From the NCBI GenBank assembly GCA_021373025.1, contig JAJFTL010000038.1, positions 1-45,525 on the forward strand: 45,525 nt of DNA. The letters run 5' to 3'. A program made the translations under genes and the position numbers. Shown in pieces: positions 1 through 8,670 of the stretch (its first letter is position 1; each line of letters opens with the position of its first letter). Source of the DNA: a bacterium. Lineage in GTDB: Bacteria; Caldisericota; Caldisericia; Cryosericales; Cryosericaceae. The notes below the pieces were generated by a model. The model saw nothing but the letters and a program-made list of their open reading frames with translations, ran no database searches and was not told where the DNA came from.

Positions 1-585
1 GAGTGCTGCGAGAGGCCGCTGGATGGGAGAATGACCAACGGGAGAGGCCCCAGCGATGAGAGCAATCAGCATCAGACCAGCCAGTATGGGAACAAGAGGG
101 TGAATGCTGGCCTTGTCTGGGGATCTCTGACGACTGGCGACAACTGCTATGCCAGCAAGAACCGCGAGGGCGGCCGGTACAGTCCAGGTTTCTGCCTCGC
201 CCGTCACGACGGAGGCAATGGCGAGCCACACGATGAGTGACGTTGTGTGGTGCGGAAACTCGCGCGACGTTGACAATGCACATGTTCCGGCCGTCAGTGC
301 AGCGAAGACGATGGTCAGCGCCATTGATGCAAAGGCCATCTCAGAGCGCGACGATCCTAGTGTCACAACAAGAGAAGCGGTCAATCCAGTCGTTGCCAGA
401 CCCCAAGTGAGCCAAGTGACCCATATATGGCGGGAGACGACACCCAGGGTGAGCGCCGCGAAGGGTACGACTGCCCACCAAAAGTGAACTGCAGTGCGGG
501 AAAACCACCAGGCCAGCAGACCAGACAGCGCAGCCACGGCCAGTCGTTCTGGAACGTTCTGAAAAGAGACCCGGGAGCTGGTCAT
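1..585 (-). CDS. Polytopic membrane protein, third copy of the DUF58-partner family (partial, C-terminus off the left edge)
   Basis: The minus-strand frame opens with ATG at 585, one base after the stop of the DUF58 gene, and stays open for 195 codons to the window edge. The upstream bases GGGGATGTGAG give a plausible ribosome site. The visible part is almost all hydrophobic, with about six membrane segments and no signal peptide. Its segment around residues 145-185 (charged loop, then LVPILAGLMLIALIAG) lines up by eye with the same region of the membrane proteins at 5663-7186 and 2829-4307, so I infer it is the third copy of that family. The DUF4129-like C-terminus seen in those two proteins would lie outside the window. 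Function is unknown. DUF58, MoxR and DUF4129 or transglutaminase genes commonly sit together in bacteria. Confidence 0.7.
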   Translation of the reverse strand, partial: MTSSRVSFQNVPERLAVAALSGLLAWWFSRTAVHFWWAVVPFAALTLGVVSRHIWVTWLTWGLATTGLTASLVVTLGSSRSEMAFASMALTIVFAALTAGTCALSTSREFPHHTTSLIVWLAIASVVTGEAETWTVPAALAVLAGIAVVASRQRSPDKASIHPLVPILAGLMLIALIAGASPVGHSPIQRPLAAL

Positions 586-586
586 C

Positions 587-1825
587 TCACATCCCCGACA
601 GCGAGCCCAGCGTGTCGTTGAGTCCGATGATGGACAAGTCCACGCCAGCATCGCCAAGAATCTTCTGAACAGCTTTCAGGCGTTCTATCTGCGCATAGTC
701 TTGCATGAAATAGAGAGTCTTGTGCTCGCCATAGAGCCGAAAACTCCCCTGAGGAAAAAGGACGATGGACAACCTGGAGAACTGCTCACGCATCTTGAGC
801 AGCGTCCCGATTTCTGTTTCCGCCATTTCCTGCTGGATGAGAAACAGCTGCGAGCGTAATGGAATTGCAAACCTCTTGGTTTGCAAATAGTCCAGGAAGA
901 CAGCCTTGGTCGGATCGGATTCGACGATAGAGCGTGCCCGGGCGAGGAGCGAGAGGCATTTAACAAGATGCGCTGCCCCACTCCCAAAACCGCTGCTCCA
1001 TTGGTCCTGACCCAGCACCACAAGCCCAAAGGGCAAGTGTGCGTCATTGGCATAGTTAGCGATGGATCCAGCGACTGCCGACAGGTAGTCTTCGAAGGCA
1101 TCGGTATCAAAGATCGGCGTGTGGCGCAGCGTCAGATTGAGCAGGATAACAACAGTCTTGGAAGCGCTAGGACTGAAGTCCTTGGCATACAGCGTCCCCG
1201 AATGAGCGGTTGCCTTCCAGTGGATCCGGTTCATGGAATCATTGGCATATGCATGAACTCCTGTCAGCTGGCTTGTGTCATAGTTTGGGGCGAAGCGTAC
1301 CCGCTGACCGTCCAGTGGAGAGGTCAGGGCGATGCGCAGCTTGGGCAACGAAAGCAGCCGTGGAAAGGCAGTGACGTACTCAGAGCCTCGGAACACCCGG
1401 GTCAGCGAAAAGAGTGCGAAGGGGTCCTCGACGGTCACGGTAGTATCTCCTAGTCGATACTCACCACGACGGTTGACCTCAAAGAACACTGTCAGCCCAA
1501 GGTCGGTGGGCCGCTCAAGCTTCCTGATCAGATAGGGCGGGAGATTCAGGGACAAATGGTATTGCAGTGGATTCCAGTCTCCGAAGCCACTCAGGCACAC
1601 GGTTACCATGTCTGGCTTTCCCATCATGACCAGTTGATGCTTGAGGAAAACGGAGACGCTGGCCGCGTCCAGACAGTGTTCCATCCAGAGAGGCATGAGC
1701 ACGCTATACAGGACCACCATGCACGCAGTGAAGAAGATGGCTTTGCCGCCCAGAATGAGCCACAGCAGTACCAGTACAGCCCCGAGAGTCAGACCCCGCG
1801 AAGCGGTACGCACGTACTGACTCAT
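587..1825 (-). CDS. DUF58 family protein (copy c)
   Basis: This 412-residue protein has two N-terminal membrane segments (about residues 10-45) and a cytoplasmic DUF58 domain. The family hallmark is seen as NRIHWKATAHSGTLYAKDF, preceded by LTSPLDGQRVRFAPNYDTSQ. The C-terminal half resembles a von Willebrand A-like fold, as is usual for DUF58. The start ATG overlaps the MoxR stop by four bases (ATGA), and the membrane protein starts one base after its stop, which indicates translational coupling. Members are known only as partners of MoxR ATPases in envelope-linked gene clusters; the biochemical role is not established. It is the third of three paralogs in this operon and the only one directly coupled to MoxR. 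Confidence 0.88.
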   Translation of the reverse strand: MSQYVRTASRGLTLGAVLVLLWLILGGKAIFFTACMVVLYSVLMPLWMEHCLDAASVSVFLKHQLVMMGKPDMVTVCLSGFGDWNPLQYHLSLNLPPYLIRKLERPTDLGLTVFFEVNRRGEYRLGDTTVTVEDPFALFSLTRVFRGSEYVTAFPRLLSLPKLRIALTSPLDGQRVRFAPNYDTSQLTGVHAYANDSMNRIHWKATAHSGTLYAKDFSPSASKTVVILLNLTLRHTPIFDTDAFEDYLSAVAGSIANYANDAHLPFGLVVLGQDQWSSGFGSGAAHLVKCLSLLARARSIVESDPTKAVFLDYLQTKRFAIPLRSQLFLIQQEMAETEIGTLLKMREQFSRLSIVLFPQGSFRLYGEHKTLYFMQDYAQIERLKAVQKILGDAGVDLSIIGLNDTLGSLSGM

Positions 1826-2772
1826 TGCTTGCTGTAATCGGCCAGTTTCGGGATAGGAACGTTCTTAAGGGTCGTCGTCACCACTTCGGCGGTCGTGACG
1901 CCACGAAGGCGTGCTTCGGCCTGAAGGATCAGACGATGGCCAGAGACGAATGGAAAGACCATCTTGATATCATCGGGAATGACAAAGTTGCGGTTCTGAA
2001 GATAAGCATATGCCTTGCCCAGACGCATGAGATCAATGCTGGCGCGTGGAGAAAGGCCAAGATAGACCGTATCGTCATGCCGAGTGGCATCGACAAGCGA
2101 AACAATATAGCTAATGAGTTCCGGTGCAATAAAAACATTCTCCACCTCTTTCTGCATGGCAATCAGGTCTTCACGGGAGATTATGCGGACATCGTCACCG
2201 ACGATTCGAGAGCGGGCATAGAAGCCAGTAACGATCTCTTCTTCCTTCTCCTTGCTGGGGTACCCTATGGTCAGCCGTGTCATGAAGCGATCCAGCTGGG
2301 CTTCGGGCAGTGGGAAGGTGCCTTCGTATTCGATGGGATTCATTGTTGCCATGACGACGAAGGGGCGGTCCAGCTTCACGATAGTGCCATCGATGGTGAC
2401 CTGGTATTCAGCCATGGCCTCAAGGAGGGCTGACTGTGTCTTGGGTGTGCCACGATTGATCTCGTCTGCCAGCAGGAGGTTGGTGAAGATCGGTCCCTGT
2501 TTCAGGCGAAATTCCTGTGTCTTCTGATCATAGATGGACACTCCGGAGATGTCGGATGGCAGGAGGTCAGGAGTAAACTGAATACGCTTGAAGTCCAATC
2601 CAAGAGACCTGGAGATGAGGTTCGCCAGTGTAGTTTTGCCCAGGCCAGGAACATCCTCGAGAAAGATGTGTCCCCCTGCAAGCACGGTAGAAAAAGCAAC
2701 ATCGACAACCGTATTCTTCCCAACAAAGTATTGTTCCACATAAGAGATGGCTTTGTTCAAGTTTTCATTCAT
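1822..2772 (-). CDS. MoxR family AAA+ ATPase
   Basis: This 316-residue cytosolic ATPase has the MoxR layout. Walker A is GLGKTTLA at residues 43-50 and Walker B is LLLADEI near 99-105. It is followed by NRGTPKTQSALLEAMAEYQV, which is diagnostic of the MoxR branch. The start ATG at 2772 is preceded by GAAGGAGCAGACA. MoxR proteins act as chaperone-like ATPases that are thought to mature or activate partner complexes, often ones with VWA-like domains such as DUF58. It lies after two DUF58/membrane-protein pairs and before the third, so one ATPase probably serves all three pairs (inference). Length and motifs look intact. Confidence 0.93.
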   Translation of the reverse strand: MNENLNKAISYVEQYFVGKNTVVDVAFSTVLAGGHIFLEDVPGLGKTTLANLISRSLGLDFKRIQFTPDLLPSDISGVSIYDQKTQEFRLKQGPIFTNLLLADEINRGTPKTQSALLEAMAEYQVTIDGTIVKLDRPFVVMATMNPIEYEGTFPLPEAQLDRFMTRLTIGYPSKEKEEEIVTGFYARSRIVGDDVRIISREDLIAMQKEVENVFIAPELISYIVSLVDATRHDDTVYLGLSPRASIDLMRLGKAYAYLQNRNFVIPDDIKMVFPFVSGHRLILQAEARLRGVTTAEVVTTTLKNVPIPKLADYSKQ

Positions 2773-2828
2773 TGTCTGCTCCTTCTCTGATCTTCTATGT
2801 GGCTCATTATAAGCGCCTCACGTCAAAA

Positions 2829-4307
2829 TCAATGGGCGCGGCGCTCTGGTTCTCGCACCGTGCCGGTTCCACCCTGCAAGCTGCGAACGCAGGCCTTGAG
2901 CTCCTGAAGGGCGTTCCTTGCCAAAAGCACGTCTTCGGTGGAGACACTCGACGGACTATACCTCGCTCTGACAAAAAGCTCGGCAAGCCGATTCAGTCCA
3001 CTGGAGCATGCAGGCACCTGTGCGGTGACGCGCTGTGCGAATTCAGTAGCGGTTTCTGCCTGTTTCAGGCGCACGCCGACCTTTGCGACAACCTCGACAC
3101 CCAAAGCAAATAGTGCCGTTATACTCGTTACGGGGTCTTGTAGCAATTTGTCTTGATCTAAGGGCATCAGCCGACGAATTGCTCTAATCGTTTTCTTGCG
3201 GTCCGAACGTTCCAGTAACGACAGCAGGACCTCATGGCGAAACTCGAACACCATGTCCCGAATGCTTGCCACGATAGAGATCAGCAGGAGGCTGGCACCA
3301 ATCCAGCAGGCGGCGGCGGCTATCGTCTCCAAGGTTGCCCTGATCTCATTGTCCCTCTCTGGCAAGACGTGGTCAGTTCTAAGGATGTCGACGACATCAT
3401 TGAAATTGTCTGCTCCAAGGCGCCCAGCCTCCGCAATGCCGTTCGCAATTTGTACCGTCTTGGTTCCGGTATAGACAATTGTGAAGACCAGGGCGGTTGT
3501 AACAAGAGCGATGGGAAAGGCCAGGGCTCGGAACGTTTTGCGCCAGGTGTAGTGCAGGATTGACCTGGAGATGATCATAGCAGCAGCAAGCATAGCAATC
3601 ATGACAGCCAAAGGCAGGTAGACGAAGCCAAACAGTTCCCAGAAGTGTTCCTGTAGGATGCGTCGCAGGGTGACAGGGGGCAGATTGATGGGAAGACCTC
3701 CCGATCCCGAGGGTTTGGGCGTTGAGGAAGGCGTTCCCGGGACAAGCCACACTGCCGCTCTTGGCAGAGTAGGAGCGCGCATGATGGGAGAGGCGACCGC
3801 GACTACAAAGACGACAGCAAGGATCACAAAGCCCGGGGCCAGCCTTCTGACAGCACGTTGGTCCAGTGTCGTGGCAGCGGAAAGCATTGCTGAAGCGAGT
3901 ATAATGACCAGCACGATCGCTGGAATCAGAGGGTCCGTGTTGCCGAAAATAGCATAGCAACAGGCGATGACCGCCATGCGAAGAAAGTGCACGGGTGCCT
4001 CGGCAGCAAGAACAAGGTTCCCAGCCAACCAGAAGTAGACCTCGAACAACAGCGTGAGCAGGAGAATGGCAATGAACTCCTGGAGGGTATGCCGGCCAGC
4101 AGTCAGCGCGAGATACACGATCAGAAGGCACGTCTCGAGACCATGATAGAGGCGGAAAAGCCTCTGGTTGCGGTGCTGCAACGCAAGATTCAGCACCACA
4201 AGCGCCGCGACGCCAAACCACCAGGGAACTGCAAGGCGGGCAATCCAGAATGCCAGGAAGCACGAAGCATTGGCGACAATGAGGCGGGCGAAGCGTTGTG
4301 TGTCCAT
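2829..4307 (-). CDS. Polytopic membrane protein with DUF4129-like C-terminal region (copy b)
   Basis: The protein has 492 residues. About nine or ten membrane segments fill the first 360 residues, with a proline/serine-rich loop near 195-215. The C-terminal cytosolic region (about 375-480) contains ETATEFAQRV followed by ELFVRARYS, which resembles the TP-x-E-F-A-x-R-V and Y-x-x-x-R-Y pattern of DUF4129. The start ATG at 4307 is preceded by GAGGGACACAC. It lies 20 bases after a DUF58 gene and 56 bases before MoxR. It is homologous by eye to the protein at 5663-7186. The family assignment rests on the C-terminal pattern only, and the function is unknown. Confidence 0.65.
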   Translation of the reverse strand: MDTQRFARLIVANASCFLAFWIARLAVPWWFGVAALVVLNLALQHRNQRLFRLYHGLETCLLIVYLALTAGRHTLQEFIAILLLTLLFEVYFWLAGNLVLAAEAPVHFLRMAVIACCYAIFGNTDPLIPAIVLVIILASAMLSAATTLDQRAVRRLAPGFVILAVVFVVAVASPIMRAPTLPRAAVWLVPGTPSSTPKPSGSGGLPINLPPVTLRRILQEHFWELFGFVYLPLAVMIAMLAAAMIISRSILHYTWRKTFRALAFPIALVTTALVFTIVYTGTKTVQIANGIAEAGRLGADNFNDVVDILRTDHVLPERDNEIRATLETIAAAACWIGASLLLISIVASIRDMVFEFRHEVLLSLLERSDRKKTIRAIRRLMPLDQDKLLQDPVTSITALFALGVEVVAKVGVRLKQAETATEFAQRVTAQVPACSSGLNRLAELFVRARYSPSSVSTEDVLLARNALQELKACVRSLQGGTGTVREPERRAH

Positions 4308-4327
4308 GTGTGTCCCTCGGTTCCCCG

Positions 4328-5623
4328 CTACCCCGTGAGGGGATCATTCAGCCCGATGACAACGAGATCGATTCTGTTTTCCTTCAGTGTGTGCTGGAGA
4401 GATCGCAGACGGAGTAGTTCCGACGTGTCTTTGAAGTAGTACGGCGCCCGATGTTCGCCCGGAAGGAGGAACGATCCGGCGGGGAACAGGATGATCGTGA
4501 TGCGCGAAAAGCGCTCACGCAACTTCAACAAATGTACGATCTCCGTTTCGCTCACCTCATACGTCAGGACAACTAACTGCGATTGTGGGGGAACGGCATG
4601 AGTGCTCCGAGCAAGCCAATCTGAGACACCATCCACGCCTTCACATCGTTCAGGGGTTGCTCTGGCAATTACGGCAAGGCAACGATACAAATGCATGCTG
4701 TCGTGTCCGCTGCCCGTCCATTCTGTACTAGATCCAATCGTCACGAGACCGAAGGGCAGCTTGTGGTCGTGAATATAGTGGAGAATACTTGCCGCAGCTG
4801 TGGAGAGTGTATTGTCTAGTGTCTCCAGGGTGAAGATCGTATCCCGGTGCACCGTGTAATCCACCAGCACAACAACCGTTTGAGATGCTGACGGACTAAA
4901 ATCCTTCACGACGAGCGTTCCCGTGTGTGCACTCGCCTTCCAGTGAATGCGGTTCATCGATTCGCCGTCGTATGGATGAGTTCCTATGAGTTGGCTGGTG
5001 TCAACATTGGGAGCATATCGGATGCGCTGTCCATCGAGTGGCGAGGTGAGGGCAATATGCAGAGCTGCAAGAGGAATCGAACGCGGGACGACGGTGAGAA
5101 CAAACTGCGGTCCAATGGCTCGCTCAACGTGAAACATGCGGAGCGGATCTTGGATCAGGATGCGGACAGCGCCGATCGCGTACTCTCCCTTGCGTGTCAC
5201 ATCGAAAAAGACTGCAGTGGTGTCACCGTCATCGGTTCTGCGGCGGGGAACTGCGTAGAGAGGGAACTGCGGTTCAACAGAAACGAGAAGGGGGCTGCTC
5301 GTCCCATGCCCTGATACGACAAGTGTGATGACATTTGGCTGGCGTATCACGGTGACACTATGGCGAAGAACCGTCGTTACGCCGACTTGGTGCCTTTCGA
5401 TCAGCATCAGGCTGCACATGAAAATCGTGTAGCAGAGCGCAGTAAATCCTGCGACGAAAAATAAGGCATTACGAAGCAGGAGAGCGACGGTGAGCATGAG
5501 CGTCGAAGCCACAAATCCGTTTCTCCCAGTTGTCAAGAACACAGGCAGGAACGACGGGCGATGCCCGGGTGCCGTTCCCTCACGCGGTTCCCTCTTCAGT
5601 TGGTTGCTTTCTTGTGTCTCCAC
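4328..5623 (-). CDS. DUF58 family protein (copy b)
   Basis: This 431-residue paralog has two membrane segments (about residues 28-70) and a DUF58 domain with NRIHWKASAHTGTLVVKDF and LTSPLDGQRIRYAPNVDTSQ. The start is GTG at 5623 with GAGGCACT just before it; the N-terminus is about 20 residues longer and more hydrophilic than in copy c. A DUF4129-like gene follows after 20 bases. Differences from copies a and c are spread along the length, so this is an old duplication, not a recent one. It probably forms a membrane-bound complex with its partner protein and is served by the shared MoxR (inference). Confidence 0.87.
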   Translation of the reverse strand: METQESNQLKREPREGTAPGHRPSFLPVFLTTGRNGFVASTLMLTVALLLRNALFFVAGFTALCYTIFMCSLMLIERHQVGVTTVLRHSVTVIRQPNVITLVVSGHGTSSPLLVSVEPQFPLYAVPRRRTDDGDTTAVFFDVTRKGEYAIGAVRILIQDPLRMFHVERAIGPQFVLTVVPRSIPLAALHIALTSPLDGQRIRYAPNVDTSQLIGTHPYDGESMNRIHWKASAHTGTLVVKDFSPSASQTVVVLVDYTVHRDTIFTLETLDNTLSTAAASILHYIHDHKLPFGLVTIGSSTEWTGSGHDSMHLYRCLAVIARATPERCEGVDGVSDWLARSTHAVPPQSQLVVLTYEVSETEIVHLLKLRERFSRITIILFPAGSFLLPGEHRAPYYFKDTSELLRLRSLQHTLKENRIDLVVIGLNDPLTG

Positions 5624-5662
5624 AGTGCCTCATTGCCGCACACATGCAGCAGGCGTTTGCGG

Positions 5663-7186
5663 CTATTGAGCTGAGGGAAGTGCCCCCTCAGTCTTGATTC
5701 TTGGGTGCTGGGCCTCTGCCTTGAGCAGATTCAGCAACTTCTCATACGCGCTCCTTGCCTGCCTTACCTGGTCTGTGGTTATCTCTGCCTCCGAGTAACG
5801 AGCAACATAGAACAGTTTCCCAAGTATATCAATCTGCTCAGCAATATCGGGATACCACCGTGCAACACGAGCAGATAGCTCCGTTGGTGTCTCACCGCGT
5901 ACCATGGCAAGATCCAGTGGATACAGCGCATTGGCGGCCATGTAAAAGAGCGCAATGATCGTACCGCGTGGGTCACGCAGCAGTTCGTCGTCATCGAGGC
6001 TGCGGATTCTCTTGATCGTTCGTTCAATGACGATGCGGTCACGCCTCCGCCCGATTCCTTCGAGACGGTCCCATTGTGTCGCAAAGGCCTGTCGCACAGA
6101 GGTGATGACTGAGAAGAGCACTGCCAGGATGGAAAGGTTGCGCACGACGAGTTGCAGCACGATGATGGAAGATGACGGGAAGAAGTTGACCTTGGCTCTC
6201 AGCGCAAGGAACATCTGCCACGACGTTGGTACCAGCAGGTTTCCATTAACCATCCATGGTGATGCGGGACCCAACATGAGAACACTGAGACTCTTGCTGT
6301 GAAGGCTGATGAGGGATAGAAAGACAAGACCCATGCTGATCGTGAGCACAAAAGACGGAAGCAGTTTGCGAAACGATTTGCCTGGTCCCTGTTGGAGAAC
6401 ACCGCCCACAAATATCCAGGCGAGCACGGTCGTGAAGGGGGCGATGAGAAGTGAACGACCAAGATCTGCAGACTCCTCCACGAATGAGAGACGCACCAGC
6501 CATGACCTGAGGAGTCTCGTGCCTGCTGATGGCCATGGCCGCCACCAGTTGGTGCCGTGGTGACCGAGAACAAAGTCCACGCTTGTGGAGCGTCCGAAGA
6601 GAAACGCCTGTAGATTTCTGGCAGTTGATGCACTGAGTGGGCCAGTCTCAACCGCAAGGAATGTCGACAGGATCGTGACAGCGATGAGAATAACAGCAAC
6701 AGGCACCAGCCGCAGGAGGAGCCTTGGCCGATCTTCGGCTGTTTCGGAAAGCAGTACGGCGAGCAGGATCAGTGCGGACAGCGCAGGAATTGTGACGGAG
6801 GCGCCTTCTGGGTCGAGCGCTGCCAGGAGGCCCAGCCACGTAACAGTGTAGAGGTAGACAGGTTCGCCGGGGGGCTTCACCCGGGTGAAAACGATTCCAG
6901 CATAGAAGAGCATTGGCACGACGAGGAAGAAGAACTCACGATAGCGTGCCGCATAGTCAATCGCTAGCCGCTGACTGTTTGTGGCAAAGACGCTCAGCAG
7001 GGCAACCCCGATAATCGCTTCCCATGTCAGTCTGTGCCGTTGGAGCCAGGGGGCTGCTATGACAACAGACAGAGCAGGTAGAACGATCCAGGCGGGAATT
7101 GTGACACGCCCAATCCAGAAGACAATGAGCGTCGCACCTACTGCAAAACTCACATGCAGCAACGTTTTCTCACGTTCCATCATCAC
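5663..7186 (-). CDS. Polytopic membrane protein with DUF4129-like C-terminal region (copy a)
   Basis: This 507-residue protein has roughly ten membrane segments in its first 370 residues and a cytosolic tail. The tail carries ETPTELSARV followed by KLFYVARYS, the same DUF4129-like signature as in the protein at 2829-4307. The start is taken as GTG at 7186, giving a four-base GTGA overlap with the DUF58 stop; ATG at 7183 and 7180 are alternatives. The gap to the next DUF58 gene is 39 bases. It is the first membrane partner of the operon. The function is unknown, and a role in envelope biogenesis is inferred only from the typical company of such genes. Confidence 0.65.
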   Translation of the reverse strand: MMMEREKTLLHVSFAVGATLIVFWIGRVTIPAWIVLPALSVVIAAPWLQRHRLTWEAIIGVALLSVFATNSQRLAIDYAARYREFFFLVVPMLFYAGIVFTRVKPPGEPVYLYTVTWLGLLAALDPEGASVTIPALSALILLAVLLSETAEDRPRLLLRLVPVAVILIAVTILSTFLAVETGPLSASTARNLQAFLFGRSTSVDFVLGHHGTNWWRPWPSAGTRLLRSWLVRLSFVEESADLGRSLLIAPFTTVLAWIFVGGVLQQGPGKSFRKLLPSFVLTISMGLVFLSLISLHSKSLSVLMLGPASPWMVNGNLLVPTSWQMFLALRAKVNFFPSSSIIVLQLVVRNLSILAVLFSVITSVRQAFATQWDRLEGIGRRRDRIVIERTIKRIRSLDDDELLRDPRGTIIALFYMAANALYPLDLAMVRGETPTELSARVARWYPDIAEQIDILGKLFYVARYSEAEITTDQVRQARSAYEKLLNLLKAEAQHPRIKTEGALPSAQ

Positions 7187-8430
7187 GTTGCTCCCAAGGC
7201 CGCAAGGGTGTCGTTGAGACCGATGATGGAAAGATCAACGCTGGCATCGCGAAGGATCTTCTGCATCTTCTTGAGCCGCGCAATCTGTTCAACATCAGGC
7301 ATGAAGTATGGTACTTCTCGCTCCCCGTACAAAAGAAAGCTCCCGTAGGGAAACAGGACAATTGAAATGCGCGAGAACTGAGCCTGCATGCGTAACAGGG
7401 CTCCAACTTCCTCTTCACTCAGTTCATGCTGGATGAGGAACAACTGGGAACGGGCAGGTATCCGAAGCCGCTCCTGCCGCAGGTAATCCAGGAATACGGT
7501 GCTGGCGGGCCGCTTGTCAATCTGGCCACGCGCCTGTGCCAAGAGGCGATAGCCAGCGAACAGGTGGGTTGGATCCTTCGAGAAGCCGTCGGTTGAGAGT
7601 GTTTGCCGACCCAGGACGGTGAGGCCAAACGGCAGGTTGTGCTCGTAGGCATATTGAAGGATGCTGGCGCCCACCATAGTCATATAATCCTCGAATGTCT
7701 CCATGGTAAAGCTGGGTTCGCGCCGCAACGTTAAATTGAGGAGCACAACGACGGTCTTTGAAGCCGAGGGGGAGAACTCCTTGACCATGAGTTCTCCCCC
7801 GTGGGCACTCATTTTCCAATGGATACGATTCATGGAATCATTCTGATAGGGCCGGACACCTGCCAGCTGTGAGACGTCATAGTTGGGAGCAAACTTGACA
7901 CGCTGGCCATCCAGTGGCGACGTCAACGAGATGCGCAGTTTCTCGAGCGGAAGCACAGGTGGGAACACGGTCAGCTGAACGCCGGGTGGAACGCGTTTGC
8001 TGACGTTGAACAGGCGCAGAGGGTCTGTTACCGTCAACATGCCTCCTCCTACTTCATAAACACCTCTACGGTTGACATGAAATTGCGTGGTGTACGTCTG
8101 TTCATGCGATGACGAGCCGTCAGGAATGACATATTCGGGGAGCAGCGTCTGAAACCGAATTGAGAGAGGCGACCGCCGAGGAATACCCTCAAGAACAACA
8201 GTCAGCACATTCTGAGACTTCATCTGGACGACCGAGTGCTGCACGTGTGCCATGACAGCAATACTGTCACTTGCTTTCAGTACAAGCGGAACCATGACTC
8301 CCGTATATGTCGTCAGAAATACAGCAAGATAGAAGAGTGGACGTGTGCCGAGGATGGACCACGAAAGCAGTGCAAGGAGCGACATGACAATCGAGCGTCC
8401 GGCAACACGAAACAGCCGCTTCATGCCCAT
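7183..8430 (-). CDS. DUF58 family protein (copy a), first gene of the operon
   Basis: The product has about 415 residues with two N-terminal membrane segments and the DUF58 hallmark NRIHWKMSAHGGELMVKEF. I chose ATG at 8430 because GGTGGCGAG lies just upstream. ATG at 8424 is equally possible. An in-frame GTG at 8475 lacks a convincing ribosome site. A TTGCAA-N16-TACAAT promoter at 8525-8552 lies upstream and would drive the whole seven-gene run toward position 1. The stop overlaps the start of the membrane partner, which indicates coupled translation. It is one of three paralogs in the operon. Confidence 0.86.
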   Translation of the reverse strand: MGMKRLFRVAGRSIVMSLLALLSWSILGTRPLFYLAVFLTTYTGVMVPLVLKASDSIAVMAHVQHSVVQMKSQNVLTVVLEGIPRRSPLSIRFQTLLPEYVIPDGSSSHEQTYTTQFHVNRRGVYEVGGGMLTVTDPLRLFNVSKRVPPGVQLTVFPPVLPLEKLRISLTSPLDGQRVKFAPNYDVSQLAGVRPYQNDSMNRIHWKMSAHGGELMVKEFSPSASKTVVVLLNLTLRREPSFTMETFEDYMTMVGASILQYAYEHNLPFGLTVLGRQTLSTDGFSKDPTHLFAGYRLLAQARGQIDKRPASTVFLDYLRQERLRIPARSQLFLIQHELSEEEVGALLRMQAQFSRISIVLFPYGSFLLYGEREVPYFMPDVEQIARLKKMQKILRDASVDLSIIGLNDTLAALGAT

Positions 8431-8524
8431 CTCGCCACCATGTTTTGCGCTATGAAAGGATTCTCTGACTGCCACATAGCAACTTCATCCCTTTGTCGTC
8501 GCAACCGGCCGGCCGACTATGCAC

Positions 8525-8552
8525 ATTGTAGGACGCGCGCGCTGATTTGCAA
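8525..8552 (-). promoter_or_regulatory. Promoter of the DUF58/MoxR operon
   Basis: On the minus strand TTGCAA (8552-8547), a 16-base spacer and TACAAT (8530-8525) match the SigA consensus well. Transcription would start near 8518, giving a leader of about 90 bases before the ATG at 8430. It is the only good minus-strand promoter I found upstream of the seven-gene run. Confidence 0.5.
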
Positions 8553-8611
8553 TGTTGGAGCGATGTAAGGGGTTTTATGCGCACTTCTGCATGTCGAGCT
8601 GGCGGATTCCA

Positions 8612-8649
8612 TTGGCCAGAATTGCTTTTCTGCTAGACTATAGTACTAT
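8612..8649 (+). promoter_or_regulatory. Probable promoter of the first DegV gene
   Basis: Two overlapping candidates are seen: TTGGCC (8612-8617) with TAGACT (8634-8639), and TTGCTT (8622-8627) with TACTAT (8644-8649), both with 16-base spacers. The ribosome site GGAGGTGAG at 8656-8664 follows closely, so the leader would be very short. I cannot tell which pair is used. Confidence 0.35.
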
Positions 8650-8670
8650 GCATGTGGAGGTGAGCGACAG

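Noticed and set aside
881-1453. Plus-strand frames opposite the DUF58 genes
   Set aside because: They are antisense to strongly supported coding sequence and show no protein family or ribosome site.
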